From contig NZ_JAMQQG010000044.1 of NCBI RefSeq assembly GCF_023716925.1, forward strand, positions 1-64,000: a stretch of DNA of 64,000 nucleotides, in the 5' to 3' direction. A program made the position numbers and the translations under genes. How positions within the stretch are numbered: position 1 is the stretch's first letter; every line of letters begins with the position of its first letter. The stretch is from Frankia sp. R82 (GTDB taxonomy: Bacteria; Actinomycetota; Actinomycetes; Frankiales; Frankiaceae). Under the pieces are notes generated by a model. The model was not told the DNA's origin, ran no database searches, and saw nothing but the letters and a program-made list of their open reading frames with translations. Shown piece after piece: positions 19,517 through 27,617 of this stretch.

Positions 19517-19596
19517 AGTGGCTCCAACCATCAGTAGCTCCGACCACCAACAGGTCCGGCCGTCAGCATGTCTGGCCGTCAGCATGTCTGGCCATC
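19517..19596 (+). repeat. Five degenerate 16-bp tandem repeats upstream of dut
   Basis: Five exactly phased 16-bp units at 19517, 19533, 19549, 19565 and 19581. Units 4 and 5 are nearly identical (AGCATGTCTGGCCGTC, AGCATGTCTGGCCATC) and the first three are progressively diverged, keeping the TC.. ACC/GCC core. The array ends 22 nt before the dut start. Confidence 0.8.
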
Positions 19597-19618
19597 CCGT
19601 GGCAGAAGCAGGAGATCG

Positions 19619-20179
19619 ATGACCGCCACCGAGCCGACCATCACCACCCCACCGGGGTGGTATCAGGGAGCGGCCCATCCGGGGCAGGGGCAACCGGGTC
19701 AGGTGGAGGTGCTCGTGCGACGGCTGGACCCGGAGCTCGCCGGGCCGGTCTACGCGCAGCCGTCCGACGCGGGTGCGGACCTGGTCAGCGCGTCGGATGT
19801 GACGCTGGCACCGGGGGAGCGGGCGGTGGTCGGGACCGGGACGGCGATCGCGCTGCCCGAGGGGTATGCGGCGTTCGTACATCCGCGCAGTGGTCTGGCC
19901 GCCCGCCACGGAGTGACAGTGGTCAACGCGCCGGGGACGGTGGACGCCGGTTACCGTGGTGAAATCAAGGTTGTTCTGATCAACACCGATCTGTCCGAAC
20001 CGGTGACGTTGCGGCGGGGGGACCGGATCGCGCAACTGGTCGTCCAAAGGGTCGAGCATGCGCTGTTCCGGGAGGTCGACGAGCTGCCCGGTTCGGTGCG
20101 GGGCGTCGGCGGCTTCGGCTCGACCGGCGGTTTCGGAGAGACAGGAATGGAGACCACGGGTGTTCGGCCGCCGGCGTAG
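19619..20179 (+). CDS. dut: dUTP diphosphatase (dUTPase)
   Basis: Hydrolyses dUTP to dUMP and PPi, keeping uracil out of DNA and feeding dTMP synthesis. The five dUTPase motifs are present in order: [42 protein letters not shown] and the C-terminal GVGGFGSTG. The 186-residue length is slightly long because of a 30-residue Pro/Gln-rich leader. ATG 19619 has AGGAG at 19610-19614; the in-frame ATG at 19568 would translate the repeat array. It overlaps the DUF3710 gene by 20 nt, indicating an operon as in mycobacteria (dut / Rv2696c order). Confidence 0.95.
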   Translation: MTATEPTITTPPGWYQGAAHPGQGQPGQVEVLVRRLDPELAGPVYAQPSDAGADLVSASDVTLAPGERAVVGTGTAIALPEGYAAFVHPRSGLAARHGVTVVNAPGTVDAGYRGEIKVVLINTDLSEPVTLRRGDRIAQLVVQRVEHALFREVDELPGSVRGVGGFGSTGGFGETGMETTGVRPPA

Positions 20180-20900
20180 AGAAGCAGAGTCAGACGACGC
20201 GCCGGAGGGTACGCCGGGATCCAGGTCCGGCGCGGCGCAGGCCACGGCCAGCGAGGACGGCCTCGGCCAGGCCATCCCGGACGTGCCGGACGGCCCGTAC
20301 GACGTCACCGAGTCGCCGCAGGACGGCGTGCACCGGCTTGACCTCGGTGCGCTGCGGCTGCCGGCGTTGCCGGGCGTCCAGGTGCAGTTCCAGGTGGAGG
20401 AGGCGTCGGGGCAGCCGCTGACCGTGGTCGTCACCGACGGGCGTAGTGCGATGGAACTGTCCGTGTTCGCCGCGCCGAAGAGCCGGGGGCTCTGGGACGA
20501 GGTGCGCGCCGAGATCCTCGCGGGGGTCGAGGCGTCCGGCGGGGCCGAGGCCGGCGGCTCGTTCGGGCGGGAGCTGCGGATTCCGCTGCCCACGGGGCGG
20601 CCCCGGGAGTCCGTCCCCGCTCGCATGATCGGAGTGGATGGGCCGCGCTGGTTCCTGCGGGCCGTGGTGACCGGTGCCGCGGGCAGTGATCCCGGCGCGG
20701 CGCCGCTGCTCGAGGAGACCCTGCGCCGGGTGGTGGTGGCCCGTGGTGACGAGGCGATGCCGGTGCGGGATCCGCTGCCGCTGACCCTGCCTCGGGAGGT
20801 CGCCGACCATCCGGACGGTCCCGGCGCGGCGACCGCCTCGGCCACCAGCGGACGTCCCGGGCTGCCCACCCCGGGCGTGCGTACCGCCGAAATCCGCTGA
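20160..20900 (+). CDS. DUF3710 protein
   Basis: 246 residues of the actinobacterial DUF3710 family, function unknown, conserved next to dut. Visible features are the acidic N-terminus after [13 protein letters not shown], the core [37 protein letters not shown] and WFLRAVVTG. No TM helix or cofactor motif. GTG 20160 overlaps dut by 20 nt with GGAG at about 20149-20152. Confidence 0.85.
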   Translation: MFGRRRREAESDDAPEGTPGSRSGAAQATASEDGLGQAIPDVPDGPYDVTESPQDGVHRLDLGALRLPALPGVQVQFQVEEASGQPLTVVVTDGRSAMELSVFAAPKSRGLWDEVRAEILAGVEASGGAEAGGSFGRELRIPLPTGRPRESVPARMIGVDGPRWFLRAVVTGAAGSDPGAAPLLEETLRRVVVARGDEAMPVRDPLPLTLPREVADHPDGPGAATASATSGRPGLPTPGVRTAEIR

Positions 20901-21020
20901 CCGTCCGGCTACGTCGCCAGATCACTCGATTGGGCGGCTGTGCGGGGGCACACTGTCCTTCGGTCGTTCGTTGCAACAGACGTGTCCGGGCAGACCTGCT
21001 CGCGCGGGATCGGAGGAGCG

Positions 21021-21407
21021 GTGGGCGAGCCACGCGGTTGGTGGGGGCGCAAACTCCACAGGCTGACTGCTGGGGTCAACGAGCTCGACGCCGAGGACCT
21101 GCAGGCCGCCGCCGCGGCGGCCGGCGCCGCCCCGGTGAGCCGCTGTCGGGACCGGGATGAGATCTGCGTCGCGGGTACCATCCAGGCGGTGACGGTCCGG
21201 GCCGGCTCCGGGGCGCCGAACCTCAAGGTCGACCTGTACGACGGCAGTGGCACGGTGACCCTGGTCTTCCTCGGCCGGCGCGACATCCCTGGCCTGCGGG
21301 CCGGTGCACCGGTCAAGGCCTCCGGCCGTGTGACGCTGTCGGATGACCGGCCGACCATCTTCAATCCGCGTTACGAACTGCTACCGGTGTCCTCCGCCAG
21401 CGCCTAG
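21021..21407 (+). CDS. OB-fold nucleic-acid-binding domain protein
   Basis: 128-residue protein with a RecG/tRNA-anti-like OB fold: EICVAGTIQAVTVRAG, LKVDLYDGSGTVTLVFLG and ASGRVTLSDDRPTIFNPRYEL. Probably binds nucleic acid; the partner is unknown. GTG 21021 follows GGAGGAG at 21012-21018. It corresponds by position and type to the OB protein between ceoC and dut in mycobacteria (Rv2694c, from memory). Confidence 0.85.
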   Translation: MGEPRGWWGRKLHRLTAGVNELDAEDLQAAAAAAGAAPVSRCRDRDEICVAGTIQAVTVRAGSGAPNLKVDLYDGSGTVTLVFLGRRDIPGLRAGAPVKASGRVTLSDDRPTIFNPRYELLPVSSASA

Positions 21408-21457
21408 CTCCGCCCGGCGGCAGGTAACCGACCGACCGACAGGAATCTCCACCGACG

Positions 21458-22150
21458 ATGCCAGGACTGCCCGCTCCCGAAACCCCGCCGACGACGCTTT
21501 CCGAGGCCATCGGCGGGCCACGGGGAATCATCGACAGCTCCCTGCCCACCGTGGCGTTCGTGGCGGTCAACGCTCAGGCCGGGCTGACCGCCGGGATCGT
21601 GGTCGCCGTCGTGGCCGCCGCCGCGTTGCTGGTGTTGCGGATCGTGCGGCGCGAGCCGGTGCAGCAGGCCTTCTCCGGGTTGTTCGCGGTGGCGTTCGCG
21701 GCGTTCGTCGCCTCCCGTACCGGGGACGCGAAGGGCTTCTTCCTGCCCGGCATCGCCAAGAACGCCGTGGGCGTGGTGGTGGCGCTGGCGTCGGTGGCGT
21801 TGCGCCGGCCCGTCGTCGGCTATCTGATGGCCGGTCTCGACCTGCGCTATCTCGGGTGGCGCGACGATCCCCGCCAACGGCGGGCCGCGATTTGGGCCAC
21901 CCTGGTGTGGGCCGTGGTGTTCGGGGTGCGGTTCGTCGTGCAGGGTGTGCTCTACCTCGCCGATCAGGACGGCTGGCTGGCGGCGGCGAACATCGCGCTC
22001 GGCCTGCCCCTGTTCGGTGTCGCTGTCCTGGCGAGTTTCGCCATCGTGCGCCGTCTCGCGCCGCTGCCACCCAACCCCCCCGGTCCGGCCGACCCGTCCG
22101 TCGTCGAAGGCGAGGTTGTCGCCAGTGACCGGCTCGCCGACGAACGGTAG
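21458..22150 (+). CDS. DUF3159 integral membrane protein
   Basis: 230 residues with about five TM helices (for example GIVVAVVAAAALLVLRIV, AVGVVVALASVALRRP, LPLFGVAVLASFAIVRRL) and the family motif VGYLMAGLDLRYLGWRDD. Function unknown; conserved beside trkA pairs in actinobacteria. 50 nt downstream of the OB-fold gene, probably the end of the dut operon, converging on trkA. Confidence 0.88.
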   Translation: MPGLPAPETPPTTLSEAIGGPRGIIDSSLPTVAFVAVNAQAGLTAGIVVAVVAAAALLVLRIVRREPVQQAFSGLFAVAFAAFVASRTGDAKGFFLPGIAKNAVGVVVALASVALRRPVVGYLMAGLDLRYLGWRDDPRQRRAAIWATLVWAVVFGVRFVVQGVLYLADQDGWLAAANIALGLPLFGVAVLASFAIVRRLAPLPPNPPGPADPSVVEGEVVASDRLADER

Positions 22151-22199
22151 GGGCGGGGCATCGGCGGGGCGTCGGGGCCGGTGGAGCCCGGCACGCTGA

Positions 22200-22967
22200 T
22201 CATCCGTCGATGGGCGCGGGCGGGCCGAGCAGAACGGCGAGCTGGTCCTCGGCCTCGGTGCTGGTGACGACGGCCAGCACCTCGTCGCCCGCCTCGAGGG
22301 TGGCGTCGGGGGAGGGGATCACCGGGCGCCCGTCGCGCAGGATCACCACAAGCGCACTGTCGGCGGGCAGCTCGATCTCGCCGACAGCCCGTCCGGCGAC
22401 GGGGGCATCCGCGGCGAGGGTCAGTTCCACGAGCGAGGCGTCGCTCTGGCGGAACCGCATGAGACGGACCAGATCTCCGACGCTGACCGCCTCCTCCACC
22501 AGCGCGGTGAGCAGCCGTGGCGCGGACACGGCGACGTCCACCCCCCACGACTCGGTGAACAGCCACTCGTTGTCGGGATGGTTCACCCGGGCCACCACCC
22601 GGGGCATCCCGAACTCGGTCTTCGCCAGCAGCGAGACGACCAGGTTCACCTTGTCGTCCCCGGTGGCGGCGACGAGCACGGCACAGTCGTGGAGTCCGGC
22701 GGCGTCGAGCTGGGCGAGCTCGCAGGCGTCGGCGAGCAGCCACCGGGCGCCGGGCAGCGCGTCCAGGCGGACCTTCGCCGGGTCCCGTTCGATCACCAGC
22801 ACCTCGGAGCCGTTCTCCAACAGCTCGGCGGCGATCGACCGGCCGACCTTGCCGGCGCCGGCGATCACCACCCGGCGCCCGGACGGGCGACCAGCCGGCC
22901 CGGTCGCGGCCGTCGCCACCGCGGCTGTCGCTGGTACGGCGTTTCCTGCCGGTACGGCGGATGCCAC
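22200..22967 (-). CDS. trkA: TrkA/RCK potassium-uptake regulatory protein (CeoC-type)
   Basis: NAD(H)-binding regulator of K+ transport. After an Ala-rich leader of about 30 residues comes a Rossmann RCK-N domain (RRVVIAGAGKVGRSIAAELL, then VLVIERDP and LVAATGDDKVNLV) and an RCK-C domain ending GDEVLAVVTSTEAEDQLAVLLG. Start GTG 22967 lies 3 nt after the stop of the other trkA gene, so they are co-translated. No TrkH/KtrB pore gene is adjacent; a KimA-like transporter is transcribed divergently. Confidence 0.93.
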   Translation of the reverse strand: MASAVPAGNAVPATAAVATAATGPAGRPSGRRVVIAGAGKVGRSIAAELLENGSEVLVIERDPAKVRLDALPGARWLLADACELAQLDAAGLHDCAVLVAATGDDKVNLVVSLLAKTEFGMPRVVARVNHPDNEWLFTESWGVDVAVSAPRLLTALVEEAVSVGDLVRLMRFRQSDASLVELTLAADAPVAGRAVGEIELPADSALVVILRDGRPVIPSPDATLEAGDEVLAVVTSTEAEDQLAVLLGPPAPIDG

Positions 22968-22970
22968 GGC

Positions 22971-23654
22971 TCAGCCCTCCTCGGGACCGCGGCGCAGGAC
23001 CACGTCGGCCTGGGCGGCGTGTGCCTTGACGACGGCCACGTGCAACACATCGCCGTCCTGGACGAGGGTGCGGGCGTCCGGCAGGATGCCCTCACCGAAC
23101 CTGGTCACGCACACCACCCGCACCTCGGCGGCCTCCTCGAGCTCACGCACCCGGCGCCCGATCCAGCCGGAGCCGGGCGGGGCCGCGGTGAGTACCACCG
23201 AACCGGACGGGTCGGACCACTGCGGGGTGACCGCCTCCGGCAGCAGCCGGCCGAGGATCTGGTCACGCGTCCAGCGCACCGTGGCGACCGTGGGGATGCC
23301 AAGGCGTTCGTACACCTCGGCGCGGCGGGGATCGTAGATGCGGGCGACCACCCGCTCGACCCCGAACATCTCCCGGGCGACCCGGGCCGCGATGATGTTC
23401 GAGTTGTCGCCGCTGGACACCGCGGCGAACGCCGCCGAGCGTTCGATGCCGGCCTCGATCAAGGTGTCCCGGTCGAATCCCATGCCGGTCACCCGCTGAC
23501 CGGCGAAGTCGGCGGGCAGCCGGCCGAACGCCGCCGCGTTCTGGTCGATGATGGCCACCGAATGGCCAAGCCGTTCGACCGCGCGGGCGAGCGCGGAGCC
23601 GACCCGGCCGCAGCCGAGGATCACCACATGCACGAGGGATGACAGTAGCCTCAT
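22971..23654 (-). CDS. trkA: TrkA/RCK potassium-uptake regulatory protein (CeoB-type)
   Basis: 227-residue RCK protein: HVVILGCGRVGSALARAVE dinucleotide-binding loop, VAIIDQNAAAF, AAVSSGDNSNIIAARVARE, and a C-terminal RCK-C domain (GRRVRELEEAAEVRVVCVTR). ATG 23654 has GGGGA upstream. First gene of the two-gene trkA operon, divergent from the KimA-like gene across a 190-bp control region. The two RCK proteins probably form a hetero-assembly gating a transporter. Confidence 0.93.
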   Translation of the reverse strand: MRLLSSLVHVVILGCGRVGSALARAVERLGHSVAIIDQNAAAFGRLPADFAGQRVTGMGFDRDTLIEAGIERSAAFAAVSSGDNSNIIAARVAREMFGVERVVARIYDPRRAEVYERLGIPTVATVRWTRDQILGRLLPEAVTPQWSDPSGSVVLTAAPPGSGWIGRRVRELEEAAEVRVVCVTRFGEGILPDARTLVQDGDVLHVAVVKAHAAQADVVLRRGPEEG

Positions 23655-23831
23655 CTGATCCCCGTGGCGCGAATCCTCCCGCGAGCGTTCCGTATGCGGA
23701 GCCCGATCGGAGGTTGGTCCGTGGTTGACCGGTGCGCCGCGCCGACAGCATGGCTGACCTCGACGGCCGGGCGACCGAACGGCAGATCTGTGTCCCATGT
23801 CACAGTTTCGATCAGTGGTCCGCCGCGTCGG

Positions 23832-23837
23832 TAGCAT
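23832..23837 (+). promoter_or_regulatory. -10 box TAGCAT, 7 nt before GTG of KimA-like gene
   Basis: Fits TAnnnT; exactly the same 7-nt spacing as valS. Supports GTG 23845 as a leaderless start. Confidence 0.5.
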
Positions 23838-23844
23838 CCCCCGC

Positions 23845-25947
23845 GTGGCGCTCACGGACCGGCTGAAGCGCGGCTTCGTCGGTCGACCGATCGGCAGCGA
23901 TCGGCTCGGCGAGACGCTGCTGCCCAAACGCGTGGCCCTGCCGGTGTTCGCCAGTGACGCGCTCTCCTCCGTTTCGTACGCGACGGAGGAGATCCTGCTG
24001 GTCCTGTCGCTGGGTGGGCTGGCGTTCTATCACGTCTCACCGTGGCTGGCCGGCGCCGTCGTCGTCCTCATGCTGACGGTGGTCGCCTCCTACCGACAGA
24101 ACGTGCACGCCTATCCCAGCGGTGGTGGCGACTACGAGGTCGCCTCGGTCAACCTCGGCCCGCGTGCCGGCCTGCTCGTCGCCAGCGCCCTGCTGGTGGA
24201 CTATGTGCTGACGGTCGCCGTGTCGGTGTCCGCGGGCGTGGCGAACCTGATCTCCGCGGTCACCGGGCTCGCCCCGTACCGGGTGGTCATCGCGGTGATC
24301 ATCGTAGTGGTGCTGACGATGATCAATCTGCGGGGGGTACGCGAGTCCGGCACGGCGTTCGCCATCCCGACCTACGGGTTCGTCGCCGGCGTCTTCGTCA
24401 TGATCGTCACCGGGCTGATCCAGACGGCGACCGGGCACACCCCGCGGGCCGAGAGCGCCGGCTACACGGTCGTCGCCGAGCACGACTACGCCGGGTTCGC
24501 GCTCGCGTTCCTCGTGCTGCGGGCGTTCGCGTCCGGCTGCACCGCGCTCACCGGCGTCGAGGCGATCAGCAACGGCGTGCCGGCGTTCCGCAAGCCGAAA
24601 AGCCGCAACGCCGCGACGACCCTGCTGATGATGGGCCTGATCGCCGTCACCATGTTCGCGGGCGTCACCGCGCTCGCGCTCATCGCGGACGTCCACGTCG
24701 CCGAGCGCGCCAGTGACCTCGTCGGCGCGCACGGCGAGCAGCCCACCGTCATCGCCCAGGTCGCCGCCGCCGTGTTCGGCCACGGCTCGGTCGGGTTCGT
24801 CTACATCGCCACGGTGACGACGCTCATCCTGATGCTCGCCGCCAACACCGCGTTCAACGGCTTCCCGGTGCTCGGCTCGATCCTCGCCCGGGACGGCTAC
24901 CTGCCCCGCCAGCTGCACACCCGCGGTGACCGGCTGGCCTACTCCAACGGCATCGTGGTGCTGGCGAGCTTCGCCGTCCTGCTGATCATCGTCTTTCACG
25001 CCGAGGTCACCCAGCTCATCCAGCTCTACATCCTCGGGGTGTTCATCTCGTTCACCCTCAGCCAGACCGGGATGGTCCGGCACTGGGCCCGCATCCTGCG
25101 GCCGGGCTCGGACGACCCGCGGGCGGGCAGTCCGCTGGGCCGGCGGCGCATCCGCCGCTCGCAGACGATCAACTTCATCGGTGCCTGCCTCACCGGCACC
25201 GTGCTCGTCCTGGTGCTCATCACGAAGTTCACCCACGGCGCCTGGATCGTCTGCCTGGCAATCCCGATCATCTTCGTGGGGATGCGCGGGATCCGCGGGC
25301 ACTACGACCGGGTGGCCATCGAGCTCACCCCGGAACCCGGCCCGCCCACCCTGCCGTCGCGGGTGCGCGGCGTCGTGCTGGTCAGCAAGATCCATGCGCC
25401 GACGCTGCGAGCCCTCGCCTACGCCAAGGCGACCCGGCCGCACAGCCTGGTCGCCCTCACCGTCGCCGTCGACCAGGCCGACGCCGACCGCCTGCGCACC
25501 GCCTGGCAGGAACGCGGCATCAGCATCGACCTCGTCGTGCTCGCCTCCCCCTATCGTGAGGTGACCCGCCCGGTGCTGGACTACGTCGCCCGCATCCGCC
25601 GGGAAAGCCCGCGCGACGTCGTCTCGGTGTACGTGCCCGAGTACGTCGTCGGCCACTGGTGGGAGCATCTGCTGCACAACCAGAGCGCCCTGCGGCTCAA
25701 GGCCCGGCTGTTGTTCCAGCCCGGTGTGATGGTCACCAGCGTGCCGTGGCAGCTTGCCTCGTCCAGCCGGGTCGAGGGTCGGGTCGAGCGGATCGGCGCC
25801 GGCGCCGTCCGCCGCGGCCAGTCCGCACCGCAGGCGGCCCCGGCGCCGTCTGCTTCGGCTGGCGCGGCTGGGGCTGGCACGTCTGGGCCTGCCACGGCCA
25901 CAGTTTCGCCCGCGCCGGCTCCGGCAGCGTCCGGGGAGAAGGAATGA
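23845..25947 (+). CDS. KimA-like APC/KUP-superfamily potassium transporter
   Basis: 700-residue protein with about 12 TM helices followed by a cytoplasmic USP-like C-terminal domain (VLVSKIHAPTLRALAYAKAT onward). It closely follows B. subtilis KimA (YdaO) as I remember it: FASDALSSVSYATEEIL, SYRQNVHAYPSGGGDYEV, LLVDYVLTVAVSVSAGVANL, FASGCTALTGVEAISNGVPAF and the terminal HNQSALRLKARLLF. D38 and Y45 align with KimA residues D36 and Y43 implicated in K+ and proton coupling. General annotation would be an APC amino-acid permease; K+ import is better supported by this similarity and the divergent trkA pair. In-frame ATG 23797 is an alternative start. The 3' end overlaps the methyltransferase gene (ATGA). 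Confidence 0.85.
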   Translation: MALTDRLKRGFVGRPIGSDRLGETLLPKRVALPVFASDALSSVSYATEEILLVLSLGGLAFYHVSPWLAGAVVVLMLTVVASYRQNVHAYPSGGGDYEVASVNLGPRAGLLVASALLVDYVLTVAVSVSAGVANLISAVTGLAPYRVVIAVIIVVVLTMINLRGVRESGTAFAIPTYGFVAGVFVMIVTGLIQTATGHTPRAESAGYTVVAEHDYAGFALAFLVLRAFASGCTALTGVEAISNGVPAFRKPKSRNAATTLLMMGLIAVTMFAGVTALALIADVHVAERASDLVGAHGEQPTVIAQVAAAVFGHGSVGFVYIATVTTLILMLAANTAFNGFPVLGSILARDGYLPRQLHTRGDRLAYSNGIVVLASFAVLLIIVFHAEVTQLIQLYILGVFISFTLSQTGMVRHWARILRPGSDDPRAGSPLGRRRIRRSQTINFIGACLTGTVLVLVLITKFTHGAWIVCLAIPIIFVGMRGIRGHYDRVAIELTPEPGPPTLPSRVRGVVLVSKIHAPTLRALAYAKATRPHSLVALTVAVDQADADRLRTAWQERGISIDLVVLASPYREVTRPVLDYVARIRRESPRDVVSVYVPEYVVGHWWEHLLHNQSALRLKARLLFQPGVMVTSVPWQLASSSRVEGRVERIGAGAVRRGQSAPQAAPAPSASAGAAGAGTSGPATATVSPAPAPAASGEKE

Positions 25948-27308
25948 CTCCCGCTCGGCGGGTGTCGGTGCCGGCCACACCATCGTCACCGGCGGGTCCG
26001 GCGGGTCCGGCGGGTCCGGGCGTGGTCGGGACGGAACGGGAACTGACGGTCGGCCGGATCGCCCACGGCGGGTTCTGTGTCGCCCGCGACGAGGGCCGGG
26101 TGGTGTTCGTCCGGCATGCGCTGCCGGGTGAGCGGGTACGGGCCCGGATCACCGACGACACCCACGACCGCTACTGGCGGGCGGACGCCGTGGAGATCCT
26201 CCAGGCATCGCCCGACCGGGTCCCACCCCCCTGCCCGCACGCCGGACCGGGTGCCTGCGGCGGCTGCGACTGGCAGCATGCGACGCCCGCGGCGCAGCGA
26301 CGGGGCAAGGCCGACATCGTCACGGAGGCACTGCGCCGCTTCGGCGGTGTGGACGTCGGCCCCCTTGTCGTCGAGGCCGTCCCCGCCCTCGCCGGCGAGC
26401 CCCACGGGTCTGGTGAGTCCCACGGGCCTGGCGGGATCGACGGGCTGGGGTGGCGCACGCGGATGCGCTTCGCCGTCGCCGCCGACGGGCAGGTCGGCCT
26501 GCGGGCCAGCCGCTCGCACGAGGTACTGGCCACCCCGGACTGCCGGATCGCGCATCCGCTGGTGCGCGCGGCGCTCGCCGGACAGCGTTTTCCCGGTGCC
26601 ACCGCTGTGGAGGTGGCCGCGAGCCCCGCCTCCGGTGAGGTGGCCGTCGAGGTCCACACGGACGGTGGGGGGCGCGGCCCGGGGGCGCCAGTGGCACCGG
26701 ATGCGCCCATCGGTGCCGGTCGGATCGTCGAAACGGTCGGTTCGCGACGGTTCGCGGTCGGGCCGGGGGTGTTCTGGCAGGTGCATCCGGGTGCCCCGGA
26801 AGTGCTGGTCGAGGCGGTCCGCACGGCGCTGCGACCGCGGGTGGGAGAGACCGCGCTCGACCTCTACGCCGGCGCGGGGCTGTTCGCTGCCTTCCTCGCC
26901 GAGGATGTCGGGCCGTCCGGCCGGGTCGTCGCGATGGAGTCGGACGCGGCGGCCGTCGCCGCGGCCGCCGACAACCTCGCGGATCTGCCGCAGCTGTCGC
27001 TGCGGGCCGTGCGGGTGACGCCCGCGACCGTGCGGGGCGTGCTCGGCGCTGGGCCGTCCGCTGGGCAGGTGCACTGCGCGGTCCTTGATCCGCCCCGGGC
27101 CGGGGCCGGGGCCGAGGTCGTGGCCGCGCTGCTGGGCCACCACCCACGTGCCGTCGCCTATGTCGCCTGCGATCCGGTGGCGCTTGGGCGCGACCTGGCC
27201 ACCTTCAGGGCTTGTGGTTACTCCATGACAGCGCTGCGTGTGTTCGACCTGTTTCCGATGACGCAGCATGTTGAATGCGTAGCACTGTTCGAACCCAACG
27301 TCAGGTAG
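25944..27308 (+). CDS. Class I SAM-dependent RNA m5U methyltransferase (TrmA/RlmD family)
   Basis: Probable uracil-C5 methyltransferase on tRNA or rRNA; 454 residues. Order: TRAM domain (about 30-90), Fe-S-type cysteines in PCPHAGPGACGGCDWQH, Rossmann motif ALDLYAGAGLFAAFLAE, catalytic-type DPPRAGAGAEVVAALL and AYVACDPVALGRDLATF holding the nucleophilic cysteine, then QHVECVALF. A Gly/Ser/His-rich insertion (GEPHGSGESHGPGG) interrupts the central region. ATG 25944 overlaps the transporter stop by 4 nt with GGGGAGAAGGA upstream. Mycobacteria have the same transporter-methyltransferase pairing. Target nucleotide not predictable. Confidence 0.92.
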   Translation: MTPARRVSVPATPSSPAGPAGPAGPGVVGTERELTVGRIAHGGFCVARDEGRVVFVRHALPGERVRARITDDTHDRYWRADAVEILQASPDRVPPPCPHAGPGACGGCDWQHATPAAQRRGKADIVTEALRRFGGVDVGPLVVEAVPALAGEPHGSGESHGPGGIDGLGWRTRMRFAVAADGQVGLRASRSHEVLATPDCRIAHPLVRAALAGQRFPGATAVEVAASPASGEVAVEVHTDGGGRGPGAPVAPDAPIGAGRIVETVGSRRFAVGPGVFWQVHPGAPEVLVEAVRTALRPRVGETALDLYAGAGLFAAFLAEDVGPSGRVVAMESDAAAVAAAADNLADLPQLSLRAVRVTPATVRGVLGAGPSAGQVHCAVLDPPRAGAGAEVVAALLGHHPRAVAYVACDPVALGRDLATFRACGYSMTALRVFDLFPMTQHVECVALFEPNVR

Positions 27309-27617
27309 CTCGGAGTGCTCGCTTCATCCCGAAAAGCCGTGATTCATGGTGGTGGGGGGTGTGGCTGCTCGCCTGTGCGGCCGGGTGATGCCACGGCGTG
27401 TTGTTGGGTGACCCGCCGGCACGCGACACTCTTCTACGTGCCCGAATCCGAACAAACGGTGGGCGCCAGAGGCGGCTGATACTACCCCGTCGGGACCTAT
27501 TACCCTGCGTTCCACGAGGAACTCACATGTCGTCTGGGTGTCTGCGGGGCCCCGGCTGACCTGCGTAGACTTTGCCGGACCCGGACCGATCCCCTTTCGG
27601 GAGAGGGAGTTCCCGCC
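27309..27617 (+). promoter_or_regulatory. dxs upstream region with -10 box TAGACT
   Basis: 309 nt without a gene. A TAGACT -10 candidate at 27566-27571 would give a leader of about 40 nt ending in the GAGAGGGA ribosome site. No riboswitch fold recognised. Confidence 0.45.

Noticed and set aside
23798-23829. TGTCACA upstream of the KimA-like gene as an ECF41 promoter
   Set aside because: The only CGTC is 21 nt away, not 16, and a better TAGCAT box explains the start.
23655-23844. c-di-AMP (ydaO-type) riboswitch before the KimA-like gene
   Set aside because: The predicted leaderless start leaves no 5' UTR, and no conserved riboswitch elements could be found.
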